This document shows positions 16,902 to 24,904 of a stretch of 64,000 nt of DNA, one piece after another. The position numbers were made by a program, and so were the translations under genes. How positions within the stretch are numbered: the stretch's first letter is position 1; the number at the start of each line of letters is the position of its first letter. The notes beneath the pieces are model-generated. The model ran no database searches. It saw nothing but the letters and a program-made list of their open reading frames with translations, and was not told the origin of the DNA. Where the stretch lies: contig JADJVZ010000011.1 in NCBI GenBank assembly GCA_016716635.1, positions 620,001 to 684,000 of the forward strand, given 5' to 3'. The DNA comes from Micropruina sp. Its GTDB lineage: Bacteria; Actinomycetota; Actinomycetes; Propionibacteriales; Propionibacteriaceae.

Positions 16902-17817
16902 GGCCGTCGCGGGCATCCTGCTGCGGCCGCCGGCCAAGGGCCAGCTGTACCACCGCATGTTCCCCGCCGACGGGGTGGAGCGGGTCAGGGCCGTGGGGAC
17001 GATCGTCCTCGGGTTGCTGCTGTTCACCGTCGGCGCCTCCCTGGTGGCCCTGGCGGTGATGGGGGCCGTGTGGTTCCTCAGCGGCCAGCCGGGCCAGTTT
17101 CAGACGTTCGTGGCCCCCGTCAGCACCTTTTCTACGCCGTGGGGAATGGCGGCGGCCCAGGTGGGCCTGGCGTCGTTAATCCCGATCGCGATGGTGTGCG
17201 GGGTCCTGGGAAATCAGGCCGCGCCACGCTGGCTGTGGTCGGTCGTCGGCCGGCCGCGCTGGGGCATCGTGGCCTGGGCGTCCGGGGTCGCCGTGCTCAC
17301 CATCGTGGGGCCAGCGCTGATCTCCCGGATCGGTCAATCGTGGGACGCGCGTCCGCAGGACAACTTCTGGTGGTTCATGCTCGCGGTGGCGCTCACGAGC
17401 CCCCTCCAGGCGGCGGCCGAAGAGGTGTTCTTCCGCGGCTACCTGCAGCAGGCGCTCGGCACACTCGCAGCCAGTCCCTGGGTGTCGGTCGTCGGATCCG
17501 CGGCGATCTTCGCGTTCTACCACGGCGTCCAGAACCTTCCGCTGTTCCTCGCTCGGTTCGCGTTCGGGTTGCTTGCGGGCTGGCTCGTGATCCGGACGGG
17601 CGGTCTCGAGGCCGGCATTGCCGCGCACGTGGTGAACAACGTCGCGGCCTTCGTCCTAGCCGGACTGTTCGACACGATTTCGGGGGCCCGCACGAAGACC
17701 GACATCGGTTGGAGCGACTTCGCCTGGATGACCGGCGGCTACGCCTTGTTCGCCTTGTTGGCTGCCGTGATTGCCTGGAAGGTAGGCTCCCGGACCCGGA
17801 CGGCAGGCTCGGTTTGA
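16894..17817 (+). CDS. CPBP family intramembrane metalloprotease
   Basis: A 307-residue membrane protein with about eight hydrophobic segments. The CPBP (Abi/CAAX protease) motifs are present in order: EEVFFRGYLQQ, FYHGVQN and HVVNN, which carry the Glu and His residues of the metal site. Family members cleave prenylated or membrane proteins; most bacterial substrates are unknown. GTG 16894 overlaps the upstream gene by 8 bases. Its stop codon lies within the putative -35 of the tRNA-Gln promoter. Confidence 0.85.
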   Translation: MPEAVAGILLRPPAKGQLYHRMFPADGVERVRAVGTIVLGLLLFTVGASLVALAVMGAVWFLSGQPGQFQTFVAPVSTFSTPWGMAAAQVGLASLIPIAMVCGVLGNQAAPRWLWSVVGRPRWGIVAWASGVAVLTIVGPALISRIGQSWDARPQDNFWWFMLAVALTSPLQAAAEEVFFRGYLQQALGTLAASPWVSVVGSAAIFAFYHGVQNLPLFLARFAFGLLAGWLVIRTGGLEAGIAAHVVNNVAAFVLAGLFDTISGARTKTDIGWSDFAWMTGGYALFALLAAVIAWKVGSRTRTAGSV

Positions 17818-17843
17818 GTGCCGGGCTCGCCATCCGGTAAGGT
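17814..17843 (+). promoter_or_regulatory. promoter of tRNA-Gln
   Basis: TTGAGT (17814-17819) and TAAGGT (17838-17843) are separated by 18 bases, 31 bases before the mature tRNA. Confidence 0.55.
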
Positions 17844-17874
17844 TGATCCTCGCTGGCCCAAAAGGCCAGAACCC

Positions 17875-17946
17875 TGGGGTATGGGGTAATTGGCAGCCCG
17901 CCGGATTCTGGTTCCGTCAGTCTAGGTTCGAGTCCTAGTACCCCAA
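17875..17946 (+). tRNA. tRNA-Gln (anticodon CTG)
   Basis: A 72-nt cloverleaf. The acceptor stem TGGGGTA pairs with TACCCCA, and the discriminator is A. The anticodon loop ATTCTGGT gives CTG. The T-arm GGTTCGAGTCC is normal. CCA is not encoded. Confidence 0.95.
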
Positions 17947-18014
17947 CGAAGACGATTCGTTGCCTCGTTCGCGAGCACGTTAAAGTCTCAAAGGTCGGCT
18001 TGCCGATCGGCTAG

Positions 18015-18087
18015 GGCCCCGTTGTGTAGCGGCCTAGCACGCCGCCCTCTCAAGGCGGTAGCGCGGGTTCGAATCCCGTCGGGGCTA
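18015..18087 (+). tRNA. tRNA-Glu (anticodon CTC)
   Basis: A 73-nt cloverleaf with acceptor GGCCCCG/CGGGGCT (a G-U pair at position 1) and anticodon loop CCCTCTC giving CTC. The T-loop is GGTTCGAATCC. It lies 68 bases after tRNA-Gln; a terminator-like hairpin follows at once. Confidence 0.95.
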
Positions 18088-18088
18088 C

Positions 18089-18129
18089 GAGGGCCGGAGA
18101 TCCTGCTTCCACTAGGAACTCCGGCCCTC
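18089..18129 (+). terminator. terminator after tRNA-Glu
   Basis: GAGGGCCGGAG (18089-18099) pairs perfectly with CTCCGGCCCTC (18119-18129). A short T-rich stretch (TATGTTTT) follows. Confidence 0.7.
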
Positions 18130-18189
18130 ACCTATGTTTTCACCCTGGTTGCCACGCCTCAACGTCGGCGGCGGGAGCCCTCGGTGAGC

Positions 18190-18212
18190 GCGTCGCACGA
18201 ACCGTGCGACGC
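18190..18212 (-). terminator. hairpin after the GH3 gene
   Basis: GCGTCGCACG/CGTGCGACGC, a 10-bp stem with a 3-base loop, lies 68 bases beyond the GH3 stop. It has no T tract on either strand. Confidence 0.35.
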
Positions 18213-18279
18213 ACCCCCTCTTATCCCAGGGTGCCCTTGGCTGGTCGCGGCTGCGGACCACGTCCGCCTGGCGCGGCTC

Positions 18280-20421
18280 TCAGCCCACCGTCACCGTTGC
18301 CGTGTGGGAGTCGTCGGCACTCGAGGTGCCCACGTGGACGACGAAGTCGCCGCGGGGGACCACGAAGCCGCGCTCGGCGTCCGACCAGACCGACAGCGGA
18401 TGATTGGTGCTCGCCGGATCGATCGTGAGGGTGACCACCTTGGTCTCACCCGGTTCCAGCGCGACCTTCGAGAAGCCGACCAGACGCTTGGGCGGCTGCT
18501 TGGGTGACGGCACCCCGAGGTACACCTGGACGACCTCAGCACCTGCCCTGGCGCCGGTGTTGGTGACCGACGCCTGGACGACGATCGGCTGGGTGCCGTC
18601 GTTCGTGGTGCTGGAGACCGAGACGTCCGAGAGGGCGAAGGTCGTGTACGACAGGCCGAACCCGAACGGGAACAAGGGTTCAATGCCCTGCGCCTGATGC
18701 CAGCGGTAGCCGATCTCGCGTCCCTCGGAATAGGTGATCGTGGGGAATCCCTCGCCGGCGTCCACGCCCGGGTACCGCTCCGGCTGCCCCGCGTAGATCG
18801 TGTCGTCATCGCTGCGCGGGTAGGTGGTCGGCACCTTGCCGGAGGGGTTGACGACGCCGAACAGCAAGTCGGCGACGACGTGTCCGTCTTCGGCGCCCTG
18901 GTTCCAGGCCTCCAACACCGCCGGGGCCCGGTCGAGCCAGGGCATCAGCACCGGGCTGGCGTCCTTGAGCACGACCACGGTCCGGTCGACCAAGCCGAGC
19001 AACGCAGAGACCAACTGGTCCTGCTCATCGAACATGGCGATCGTGGGTCGATCGGCGCCTTCCGTCGCGACGACGCCTGCCATCACCACCAGGGTGTCGG
19101 CACCCTTCGCTGCCGTGATGGCATCGTCGAGGTTCGACAGGTCGCGGGCCACGGTGAACTTCTCCACGGTGGCGCCGGATCCGAGCCCCGCGAGCACGTC
19201 ACGCATGCCATCGACGGGAGTCACGGTGTACAAGGGATCCACCTTGGACGAGCCGCCGCCACCTTGGCAGGCGTCGTCCACGAAGTCCTTCTGCCCAACG
19301 ATGAGGATGCGGCCGGCGGAGGCGGCGTCGAGGGGCAGCAAGCCGCCCTCGTTCTTGAGCAGCACGGCGCACTGCTGCCCAATGCTGCGCGAGCGGGCCC
19401 CGTTCGCGGCGGCGTCGATCGCCACGGGAGCATAGGGCCGCTCGAAATGCCCGAACCGGAACATTTGAGTGAAGCGCCGGACGAGGGCCCGGTCGACGGT
19501 CTCGATCTCAAGACTGGTGTCGCTCAAGGCCGCCTTGACGTTGGCCTCGTTCAACCACTTTGCGTCGGGCATCTCGTGGTCCATGCCGGCGCTCAGGGAC
19601 GCCGCGCACGACCGGCAGGACCAGAAGTCGCTCTGCACGTAGCCCTCGAAACCCCAGTCGGTCCGCAGCACGTCGTGAAGGGCGTACCGGTTCTCGGTCG
19701 CGTAGGTTCCCCGGACCCGGTTGTAGGAGCTCATGATGGCCGCGATGTCGGCGTCCTTGACCAGCATTTCGAACGGCAAGAGGTACATCTCGCGTAAGAC
19801 GTCCTCATCGATCTCGACGTTGGTGCGGAACCGCTCGTACTCCTGGTCGTTGACGACGTAGTGCTTGGCCATCGCGATCACGTCGTGCGCCTGAATGGCC
19901 TTGGTGACCGCCACCCCCATCACCCCCGACAGGTACGGGTCTTCGGAGAAGTATTCGAAGTTGCGGCCTGCGATCGCCGTGCGATGCAGGCAAACGCCCG
20001 GTCCCTCCAGCACGTGCTGGCCCAGGGCCGAGGCCTCGTTCCCAATGATGTCGCCGTACACGGTGGCCACGTCCGGGTCGAAGCCCGCGGCCAGCGCGAT
20101 CGTCATCGGCAGCGCTGTCGCCGGCGGCGAGGGCGTCCCATCGCCCATGCCGACCCCGACCGGGCCGTTGGTGATCCGGAACCTGGGGATGCCCAGTTCG
20201 TCGTTAGCGGCGACGTGGCGCTCGATCCTGATCTGCGCCGCGAGCTGTTCCATTTCCTCAGCCGTGGTGGCGCTGTTCGCCAGACTGTAGATGTCGATGG
20301 TTGCCATGGCGCCGTGGAGTTGTTCGATCTTCTGGTCCAGCGTCATCGCCGCGACCAGGTCGACCGCACGCTCACGTGGCGTTCGGGTCGTGTCGAGCCA
20401 GGGACGGTCCGATTCAGTCAT
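18280..20421 (-). CDS. glycoside hydrolase family 3 beta-glycosidase
   Basis: A 713-residue GH3 enzyme with a (beta/alpha)8 domain, a C-terminal alpha/beta sandwich (around PLFPFGFGLSYTTF) and a fibronectin-III-like tail. AKHYVVNDQE holds the conserved Lys-His pair. The nucleophile is expected at D265 in YVQSDFWSC, instead of the commoner VSDW. No signal peptide is visible, so it should be cytoplasmic and act on imported oligosaccharides. It is the first gene of the sugar block. A GTTGCC-N4-CTTGCC site, similar to those before other genes of the block, lies about 65 bases upstream of its start. The sugar specificity is unknown; a glucuronide or a glucoside are both possible. Confidence 0.88.
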   Translation of the reverse strand: MTESDRPWLDTTRTPRERAVDLVAAMTLDQKIEQLHGAMATIDIYSLANSATTAEEMEQLAAQIRIERHVAANDELGIPRFRITNGPVGVGMGDGTPSPPATALPMTIALAAGFDPDVATVYGDIIGNEASALGQHVLEGPGVCLHRTAIAGRNFEYFSEDPYLSGVMGVAVTKAIQAHDVIAMAKHYVVNDQEYERFRTNVEIDEDVLREMYLLPFEMLVKDADIAAIMSSYNRVRGTYATENRYALHDVLRTDWGFEGYVQSDFWSCRSCAASLSAGMDHEMPDAKWLNEANVKAALSDTSLEIETVDRALVRRFTQMFRFGHFERPYAPVAIDAAANGARSRSIGQQCAVLLKNEGGLLPLDAASAGRILIVGQKDFVDDACQGGGGSSKVDPLYTVTPVDGMRDVLAGLGSGATVEKFTVARDLSNLDDAITAAKGADTLVVMAGVVATEGADRPTIAMFDEQDQLVSALLGLVDRTVVVLKDASPVLMPWLDRAPAVLEAWNQGAEDGHVVADLLFGVVNPSGKVPTTYPRSDDDTIYAGQPERYPGVDAGEGFPTITYSEGREIGYRWHQAQGIEPLFPFGFGLSYTTFALSDVSVSSTTNDGTQPIVVQASVTNTGARAGAEVVQVYLGVPSPKQPPKRLVGFSKVALEPGETKVVTLTIDPASTNHPLSVWSDAERGFVVPRGDFVVHVGTSSADDSHTATVTVG

Positions 20422-20487
20422 GGGGGGCTCCTAGGGGTCGAGGCATCGTGGTGTCAGGATCCTGGATGGGCCTGCCGAAATCGAGAA

Positions 20488-20503
20488 GTTGCCGCGACTT
20501 GCC
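20488..20503 (-). promoter_or_regulatory. candidate sugar-block operator upstream of GH3 gene
   Basis: GTTGCC-GCGA-CTTGCC; on the minus strand GGCAAG-N4-GGCAAC, one base from the pattern GGCAAC-N4-GGCAAC found at three other promoters of the block. Confidence 0.5.
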
Positions 20504-20869
20504 ACCACCCCCGGCATAACGCCTGGCAGATCGTCTCGATGTTCCGGCGGCTGCGGGGGGCTCGGGCCGCCCCCGGGGTTCGGGCGCTGGTGCGCAGGGC
20601 AAGCCCGGACCTTTCGGGGGGTGTCGGGTGGGGTTTGACGGTGCTGAGGGCCGCCGGGCCGGCTCCCGGGGATGAGCCTGCTGGACACCGCGAGCAACAC
20701 GCCTACGGCGGGCGAATTGGCCGGGGGGGGAGGGGTGCGCTGGGCTGGCATGAGAGGGGCGGGCGGGGGCCGGTGGCGGGCTCTTCGCCGTGACCTGGGC
20801 ATTGGCGCTCGCCGTGTGGAAGTTCGGTCGCGTCGAGGAGCAGTGGACGCACGCCTGACCACTGAGGTG

Positions 20870-20893
20870 AGCCCCGGCCAATCGGCCGGGGCT
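20870..20893. terminator. hairpin between the G-rich region and the PfkB gene
   Basis: AGCCCCGGCC/GGCCGGGGCT with a 4-base loop, 23 bases beyond the stop of the minus-strand PfkB gene. It probably ends that operon. Confidence 0.55.
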
Positions 20894-20916
20894 TGTCAGC
20901 GCTCAGTCGCCAGCGC

Positions 20917-21990
20917 TCAGCGCTGGACGCGCGCGTTGCCCTTCCAGATGGCCCAGACCTGGTCTTCGTCGGCCGGGGCGCCGTAGTCAAGCAGGGACGT
21001 CGCGGCCAGCGCGCCGGTTGCCCAGCCGAACTGGGCACACTGCGCCGCGTCCCAGCCCTTGAGGATGCCGTACAAGACGCCGCCGACGGAGCCGTCGCCA
21101 CCGCCAATGCGGTCGATCACGCCGATGTCGCGAAGCGGCAACACGACGAACTCGCCCGCGTGCCATAAGACCATGCCCCATAAGTGGTGGTCGGCCGAGA
21201 CGACTTCGCGCAGTGAGGTGCCGATCCACGAGGCGTTCGGGTAGGCCTCTTGGATCCGGCCGATCATGGCCTTGAAACCGTCGATCTTGGCGACGATGCC
21301 CTCACCTCCGGCCTCCGGGCCCGCGATCCCCAGGCAAAGCTGGAAGTCCTCCTCGTTGCCGTAGAGGATGTCGCACAGCTCGGCGATGTCGTGGAAGGCC
21401 GCGGACAGTTCCTCCTCGCGGCCCTTCCAGAAGGATGCTCGGTAGTTCAAGTCCATGCTGACGACCGTGCCGTACTTGCGGGCGGCCCTCGCCAACTCGA
21501 CGCAGAAAGCTGAAGTCTTGGGCGACAGCGAGGCGATCAGGCCCGACAGGTGAAGGATCTTGACGCCCTCCTCACCGAAAAGACGATCGAGGTCGAACTG
21601 ATCCACGCTGAGTTCGCGTCCCACCTCGCCGGCCCGGTCGTTCCACACCCGGGGGCCCCGGCCCCCGAAGCCCGAGTCGGCGATGTTGAACTGGTGTCGG
21701 AACCCCCACGCGTCGCCTTGCGGGATGTCGGGCCCTTCGTAGCTCATGTTGCGCTGCCGCAGGTTGGCCTTGATGATCGCCGCCATGGGGGAACCTGCCA
21801 CAAACGCGGTGAGCACCTTCGTAGGCTCCCCCAGGTAGGACACCACCGAGGCCACGTTCGTTTCGGCGCTGGTGGCCTGCAGCATGAAGCGATCGGCGGT
21901 GTGAACCGGCTGGCGGTTCTCCGGGGTGATACGGATCCCCATGGACGTGGGGACGACGAGGGACCAGCGGGCGTTCTCGCGAAGCTGCAT
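20917..21990 (-). CDS. PfkB family sugar-acid kinase, probably 2-keto-3-deoxygluconate kinase-like
   Basis: A 357-residue ribokinase-fold kinase. The catalytic loop reads DRIGGGDGSVGG, where the usual GAGD is GGGD; the aspartate is kept. DLNYRASFWKG is typical of the 2-keto-3-deoxygluconate kinase group. It follows uxuB by 27 bases and is the last gene of the operon uxaC-uxuB-pfkB. If it is a true KDG kinase, a mannonate dehydratase is needed but none is in the window; the kinase may instead use gluconate or another aldonate. PfkB specificity cannot be settled from sequence. Confidence 0.8.
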   Translation of the reverse strand: MQLRENARWSLVVPTSMGIRITPENRQPVHTADRFMLQATSAETNVASVVSYLGEPTKVLTAFVAGSPMAAIIKANLRQRNMSYEGPDIPQGDAWGFRHQFNIADSGFGGRGPRVWNDRAGEVGRELSVDQFDLDRLFGEEGVKILHLSGLIASLSPKTSAFCVELARAARKYGTVVSMDLNYRASFWKGREEELSAAFHDIAELCDILYGNEEDFQLCLGIAGPEAGGEGIVAKIDGFKAMIGRIQEAYPNASWIGTSLREVVSADHHLWGMVLWHAGEFVVLPLRDIGVIDRIGGGDGSVGGVLYGILKGWDAAQCAQFGWATGALAATSLLDYGAPADEDQVWAIWKGNARVQR

Positions 21991-22017
21991 GGGAGAGCCA
22001 ATCTGTGGTGGTGTGAA

Positions 22018-23400
22018 TCAGGAACTGAGCGCCGTGGCCTCGGCCAGGACGGCCTGCCTAACCCGGGCGTCGTCGGCGAGGGTGGGATCGAGGAACGTGA
22101 GCACGGCCGTGACCGAATCCTCGAGGGAGCCTTCGGCAAGGGCCAGCACCTCAGCGGCGCGGACGTCCTTCACTGGGGCGCCCAAGCCGCGAAGATGCAG
22201 CACCCACGCCGCGACGGCCCGCGTGGCTCCGGCCGGGACCCGGCCCTGGGCCAGTTCGGCACGTAGGGTCGGCAGGATGCGTACGGGGATCTTCAAGGAG
22301 CCGTCCGCGGCGATCTGGGCGAGGGCGTGCCGGATGTTGGGGTTGCGGTAGCGGTCCAGTAGGGCTTGTCGGTAGTTCTCCAAGTCCTCGGCCGGCAGCG
22401 GGATGTGTGCGCAGGCCTCGTCCCACCACTGCTCGACCCAGGCGAGGCAGCGCGGGTCCTGAATAGCGTCCGCCACCGTTTCGTGTCCCAGGATCGTCGC
22501 GGCATAAGCCATCAGGGAGTGCGACCCGTTCAGGAGCGCCAGTTTGCGCCGCTCGAAGGGCGCGACGTCGTTGACGATCAGGGCGCCGGCTTGGTCCCAG
22601 GCGGGACGGCCATTGGGGAACGCACCCTGGATCACCCACTCGCTGAACGGCTCGGTGGGCACGGGGGCCTCGTCGACCAGCCCGGTCGCCACCAGCACGT
22701 TCGCCTTGTGCTCTTCGGTGGTGGCCGGGGTGATGCGGTCGACCATCGTGGTGCCGAACGCCACGTTCTGAGCGATCCAGGCCGCCAGGGTCGGGTCCAC
22801 GTCGGCGGCGAGGTCGGAGGCCACGGTGGCCAGCACGTCCCCGTTGTGGGAAAGGTTGTCGCACGAGACGATGGCCAGTGGGCCCGCGTTTGCGGCGCGC
22901 CGGGCCAGGAGTCCGGCCACGATCCGGCCAGGTGTCGTCGTCACGGCGGCAGTGGCATCGGCGCGCAGGGCCTGGACGTCGGCAACGACGCCGGGCAACG
23001 TCCGATCGAGGTGGCCGTCCGGGCCGCGCAGGTAACCCGCTTCCGTGACGGTGAGGGTGATGATCGCGAGTTCGGGGGACCGGAGGTAGCCGAGGAACGC
23101 CTCGTGTTCGGAGGAGGCATGGACAGCCGTGAGGCTGGAGATGACCTCGTAGTCGTCGGCGTCCGGGCCGCGGGTGATCAGGGTGTACAGCCCCCCTTGG
23201 GGGCGCAGCGCTTCGGCCATCGCGGGGGAGCGTCCGGTGAACGCCGCGATTCCCCACGCGGCTGCGTCCGGAGCGTGCTCGGTGTACCAAGCCTGGTGGG
23301 CGCGAAAGAAGTTCCCCACACCGAGGTGAACGATGCGGACCGGGGCTGGGGGGCGGCCATGCCCGGCGGCCCGGGAGAGTCTGGTCGGAGCGGTGGTCAT
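22018..23400 (-). CDS. uxuB: mannitol dehydrogenase family, probable fructuronate reductase
   Basis: A 460-residue long-chain polyol dehydrogenase. The N-terminal HLGVGNFFRAHQAWY is the NAD-binding signature of the family and RKLALLNGSHS contains the conserved Lys, Asn and His of the active site. The family includes mannitol, altronate and mannonate oxidoreductases. The 4-base ATGA overlap with uxaC argues for fructuronate reductase, which makes D-mannonate with NADH. Length and motifs are complete. Confidence 0.85.
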   Translation of the reverse strand: MTTAPTRLSRAAGHGRPPAPVRIVHLGVGNFFRAHQAWYTEHAPDAAAWGIAAFTGRSPAMAEALRPQGGLYTLITRGPDADDYEVISSLTAVHASSEHEAFLGYLRSPELAIITLTVTEAGYLRGPDGHLDRTLPGVVADVQALRADATAAVTTTPGRIVAGLLARRAANAGPLAIVSCDNLSHNGDVLATVASDLAADVDPTLAAWIAQNVAFGTTMVDRITPATTEEHKANVLVATGLVDEAPVPTEPFSEWVIQGAFPNGRPAWDQAGALIVNDVAPFERRKLALLNGSHSLMAYAATILGHETVADAIQDPRCLAWVEQWWDEACAHIPLPAEDLENYRQALLDRYRNPNIRHALAQIAADGSLKIPVRILPTLRAELAQGRVPAGATRAVAAWVLHLRGLGAPVKDVRAAEVLALAEGSLEDSVTAVLTFLDPTLADDARVRQAVLAEATALSS

Positions 23401-24806
23401 AGCTTGAAGGCCTTTCGAGGGTTGCCGACCACCAGTTCGACGGCGGTCTCCTGGGCCTCATCGAGGCTCAGCCGGTGCTCGCCCACGAGCTTGGCGAGGT
23501 ATCCCGAGTCGACGCGGCGGCTCAGGTCGTGGCGGGCGGGAATGGAGAGGAAGGCGCGGGTGTCATCAATGAAGCCGGACGTTCGTCCGAAGCCCGCGGA
23601 CTCGGTGACCGCGCCCCGGAACCGAGCCATGGCTTCGGGGGCGTCGATGAACCACCACGGCACCCCCACGTAGACCGACGGGTAGAACCCGGCCAACGGA
23701 CCCAGCTCCCGGGAGTAGACCGTCTCGTCCATCGTGAAGAAGACGACCTGGAAGTAGGGCGACGTTCCGAAGGCGGCCAGCATCGGGGCGACGGCGTTGG
23801 TGAACTCCACCTGCATCGGGATGTCGCCGCCCACGTCAGCCCCGAATTGCTCGAAGGTCCCGGGGTGGTGGTTGCGGTAGACCGCGGGGTGCATGGTCAT
23901 GACGAGGCCGTCGTCGGCGGCCATCCGGGCCTGCGCGAACATGAAGTTGCGGCGCAACGTGTCGGCCTCAGCGGACGAGATTTGTCCGGCCCGGGCTAGG
24001 GCGTAAAGGCGCTCGGCCTCCGCGTCCGAAATGGGTTCGACCCGGGCATCGCGATGAGAGTGATCGGTGGAGACGGCGCCGTGGGCCTTGAAGAAGGCCC
24101 GCCGGTTCTCCATCGCCGCGACCCAGCCGGCGTAGGTGTCGGTGTCGATGCCGCTCACCTCACCGAGGCGGTCTACGAGGCTGTTCCACGTGGCACCAGC
24201 TGGCTCAAGGTACTTGTCCGGACGGAAGGTTGGCGCCACCTGGCCGGTCCAGGTCGGGTCGGCGGTCAACTTCGCGTGGTGGTGGAGGTCGTCGCAGGGG
24301 TCGTCGGTGGTGGCAAGGAACTCGATGCCGAACTGCTTGTACAGCGCTCGCGGCCGGAACTCGGGGGTGGCCAGCGAGGCGCCGATCGCGTCGTAGATGC
24401 CATCCGCGGTCTCGGCGGAGGGCTCGTCGTGAATCCCGAAGATCTCCACCAGCTCCGACTCGAGCCAGAACTTCACCGGCGTGCCGCGAAAAGCCGTCCA
24501 ATGCGAACAGAGCAGACGGAAGGCCGCGCGGGCTTGCTCCGCGCTGAAATCGGCCTGCCCGACCCCAAGCTCCGCGAGGGGAACTCGGTTTGCGTGGAGC
24601 AGACGGTTGATGTAGTGGTCCGGTGTGAGCAGCAGCGAGGTGGGATCACCGAAGGGCTCGTCATCGGCCAACCATTGCGGCGGAACGTGTCCGTGGGGGG
24701 AAATGATGGGCAGGTCCCGGACCTCTTGGTAGATCTCACGGGCGATCGGGCGAAGAGTCGGATCCGCGGGCAGCATGCGGTCGGGGTGGAGATCGAGTCG
24801 AGCCAT
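23397..24806 (-). CDS. uxaC: glucuronate (uronate) isomerase
   Basis: A 469-residue enzyme of the metal-dependent amidohydrolase fold that isomerises D-glucuronate to D-fructuronate. ISPHGHVPPQWLADDEPFGDPTSLL near residue 35 is the family signature with the metal-site His-x-His. TDHSHRDARVEP and AMLAAFG are also typical. It is the first gene of a three-gene operon, divergent from the LarA homologue, with a candidate operator in the 98-base gap. The CACGAT box 7 bases before ATG is a weak -10 candidate. Confidence 0.94.
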   Translation of the reverse strand: MARLDLHPDRMLPADPTLRPIAREIYQEVRDLPIISPHGHVPPQWLADDEPFGDPTSLLLTPDHYINRLLHANRVPLAELGVGQADFSAEQARAAFRLLCSHWTAFRGTPVKFWLESELVEIFGIHDEPSAETADGIYDAIGASLATPEFRPRALYKQFGIEFLATTDDPCDDLHHHAKLTADPTWTGQVAPTFRPDKYLEPAGATWNSLVDRLGEVSGIDTDTYAGWVAAMENRRAFFKAHGAVSTDHSHRDARVEPISDAEAERLYALARAGQISSAEADTLRRNFMFAQARMAADDGLVMTMHPAVYRNHHPGTFEQFGADVGGDIPMQVEFTNAVAPMLAAFGTSPYFQVVFFTMDETVYSRELGPLAGFYPSVYVGVPWWFIDAPEAMARFRGAVTESAGFGRTSGFIDDTRAFLSIPARHDLSRRVDSGYLAKLVGEHRLSLDEAQETAVELVVGNPRKAFKL

Positions 24807-24845
24807 GGGTCACATCGTGGCGGTGTCGCGCGTTGTAGTTAAGGC

Positions 24846-24861
24846 GTTGCCGGGTGTTGCC
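24846..24861. promoter_or_regulatory. candidate sugar-block operator between uxaC and larA
   Basis: GTTGCC-GGGT-GTTGCC, an exact copy (other strand) of GGCAAC-N4-GGCAAC, placed midway between the two divergent starts. Confidence 0.55.
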
Positions 24862-24904
24862 GCCGCTGGTTGTTTGCGTTTCGGCGCCGGAGCAGGGTGG
24901 CTGC

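Larger units (their letters stand above)
20422..20916. other. 495-base region without a clear gene
   Basis: It holds the promoter side of the GH3 gene, a candidate operator (20488-20503) and a hairpin (20870-20893). The middle is very G-rich, with runs of eight G at 20723-20730. A plus-strand frame, 20754-20858, encodes a membrane-segment-like end (LFAVTWALALAVWKF then GRVEEQWTHA) and stops just before the hairpin, but has no good start. ATG 20672, in another frame, might have been its start before a shift in the G run. I do not call a gene. Confidence 0.4.

Noticed and set aside
15855..17027. Extension of the galM frame to 730 residues
   Set aside because: The extra part is antisense to the FAH-family gene and crosses the palindrome. 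The true start at 15854 has a ribosome site.
18087..18280. Third tRNA gene or attachment site after tRNA-Glu
   Set aside because: Only two hairpins are present; no cloverleaf and no repeat of the tRNA end was seen.
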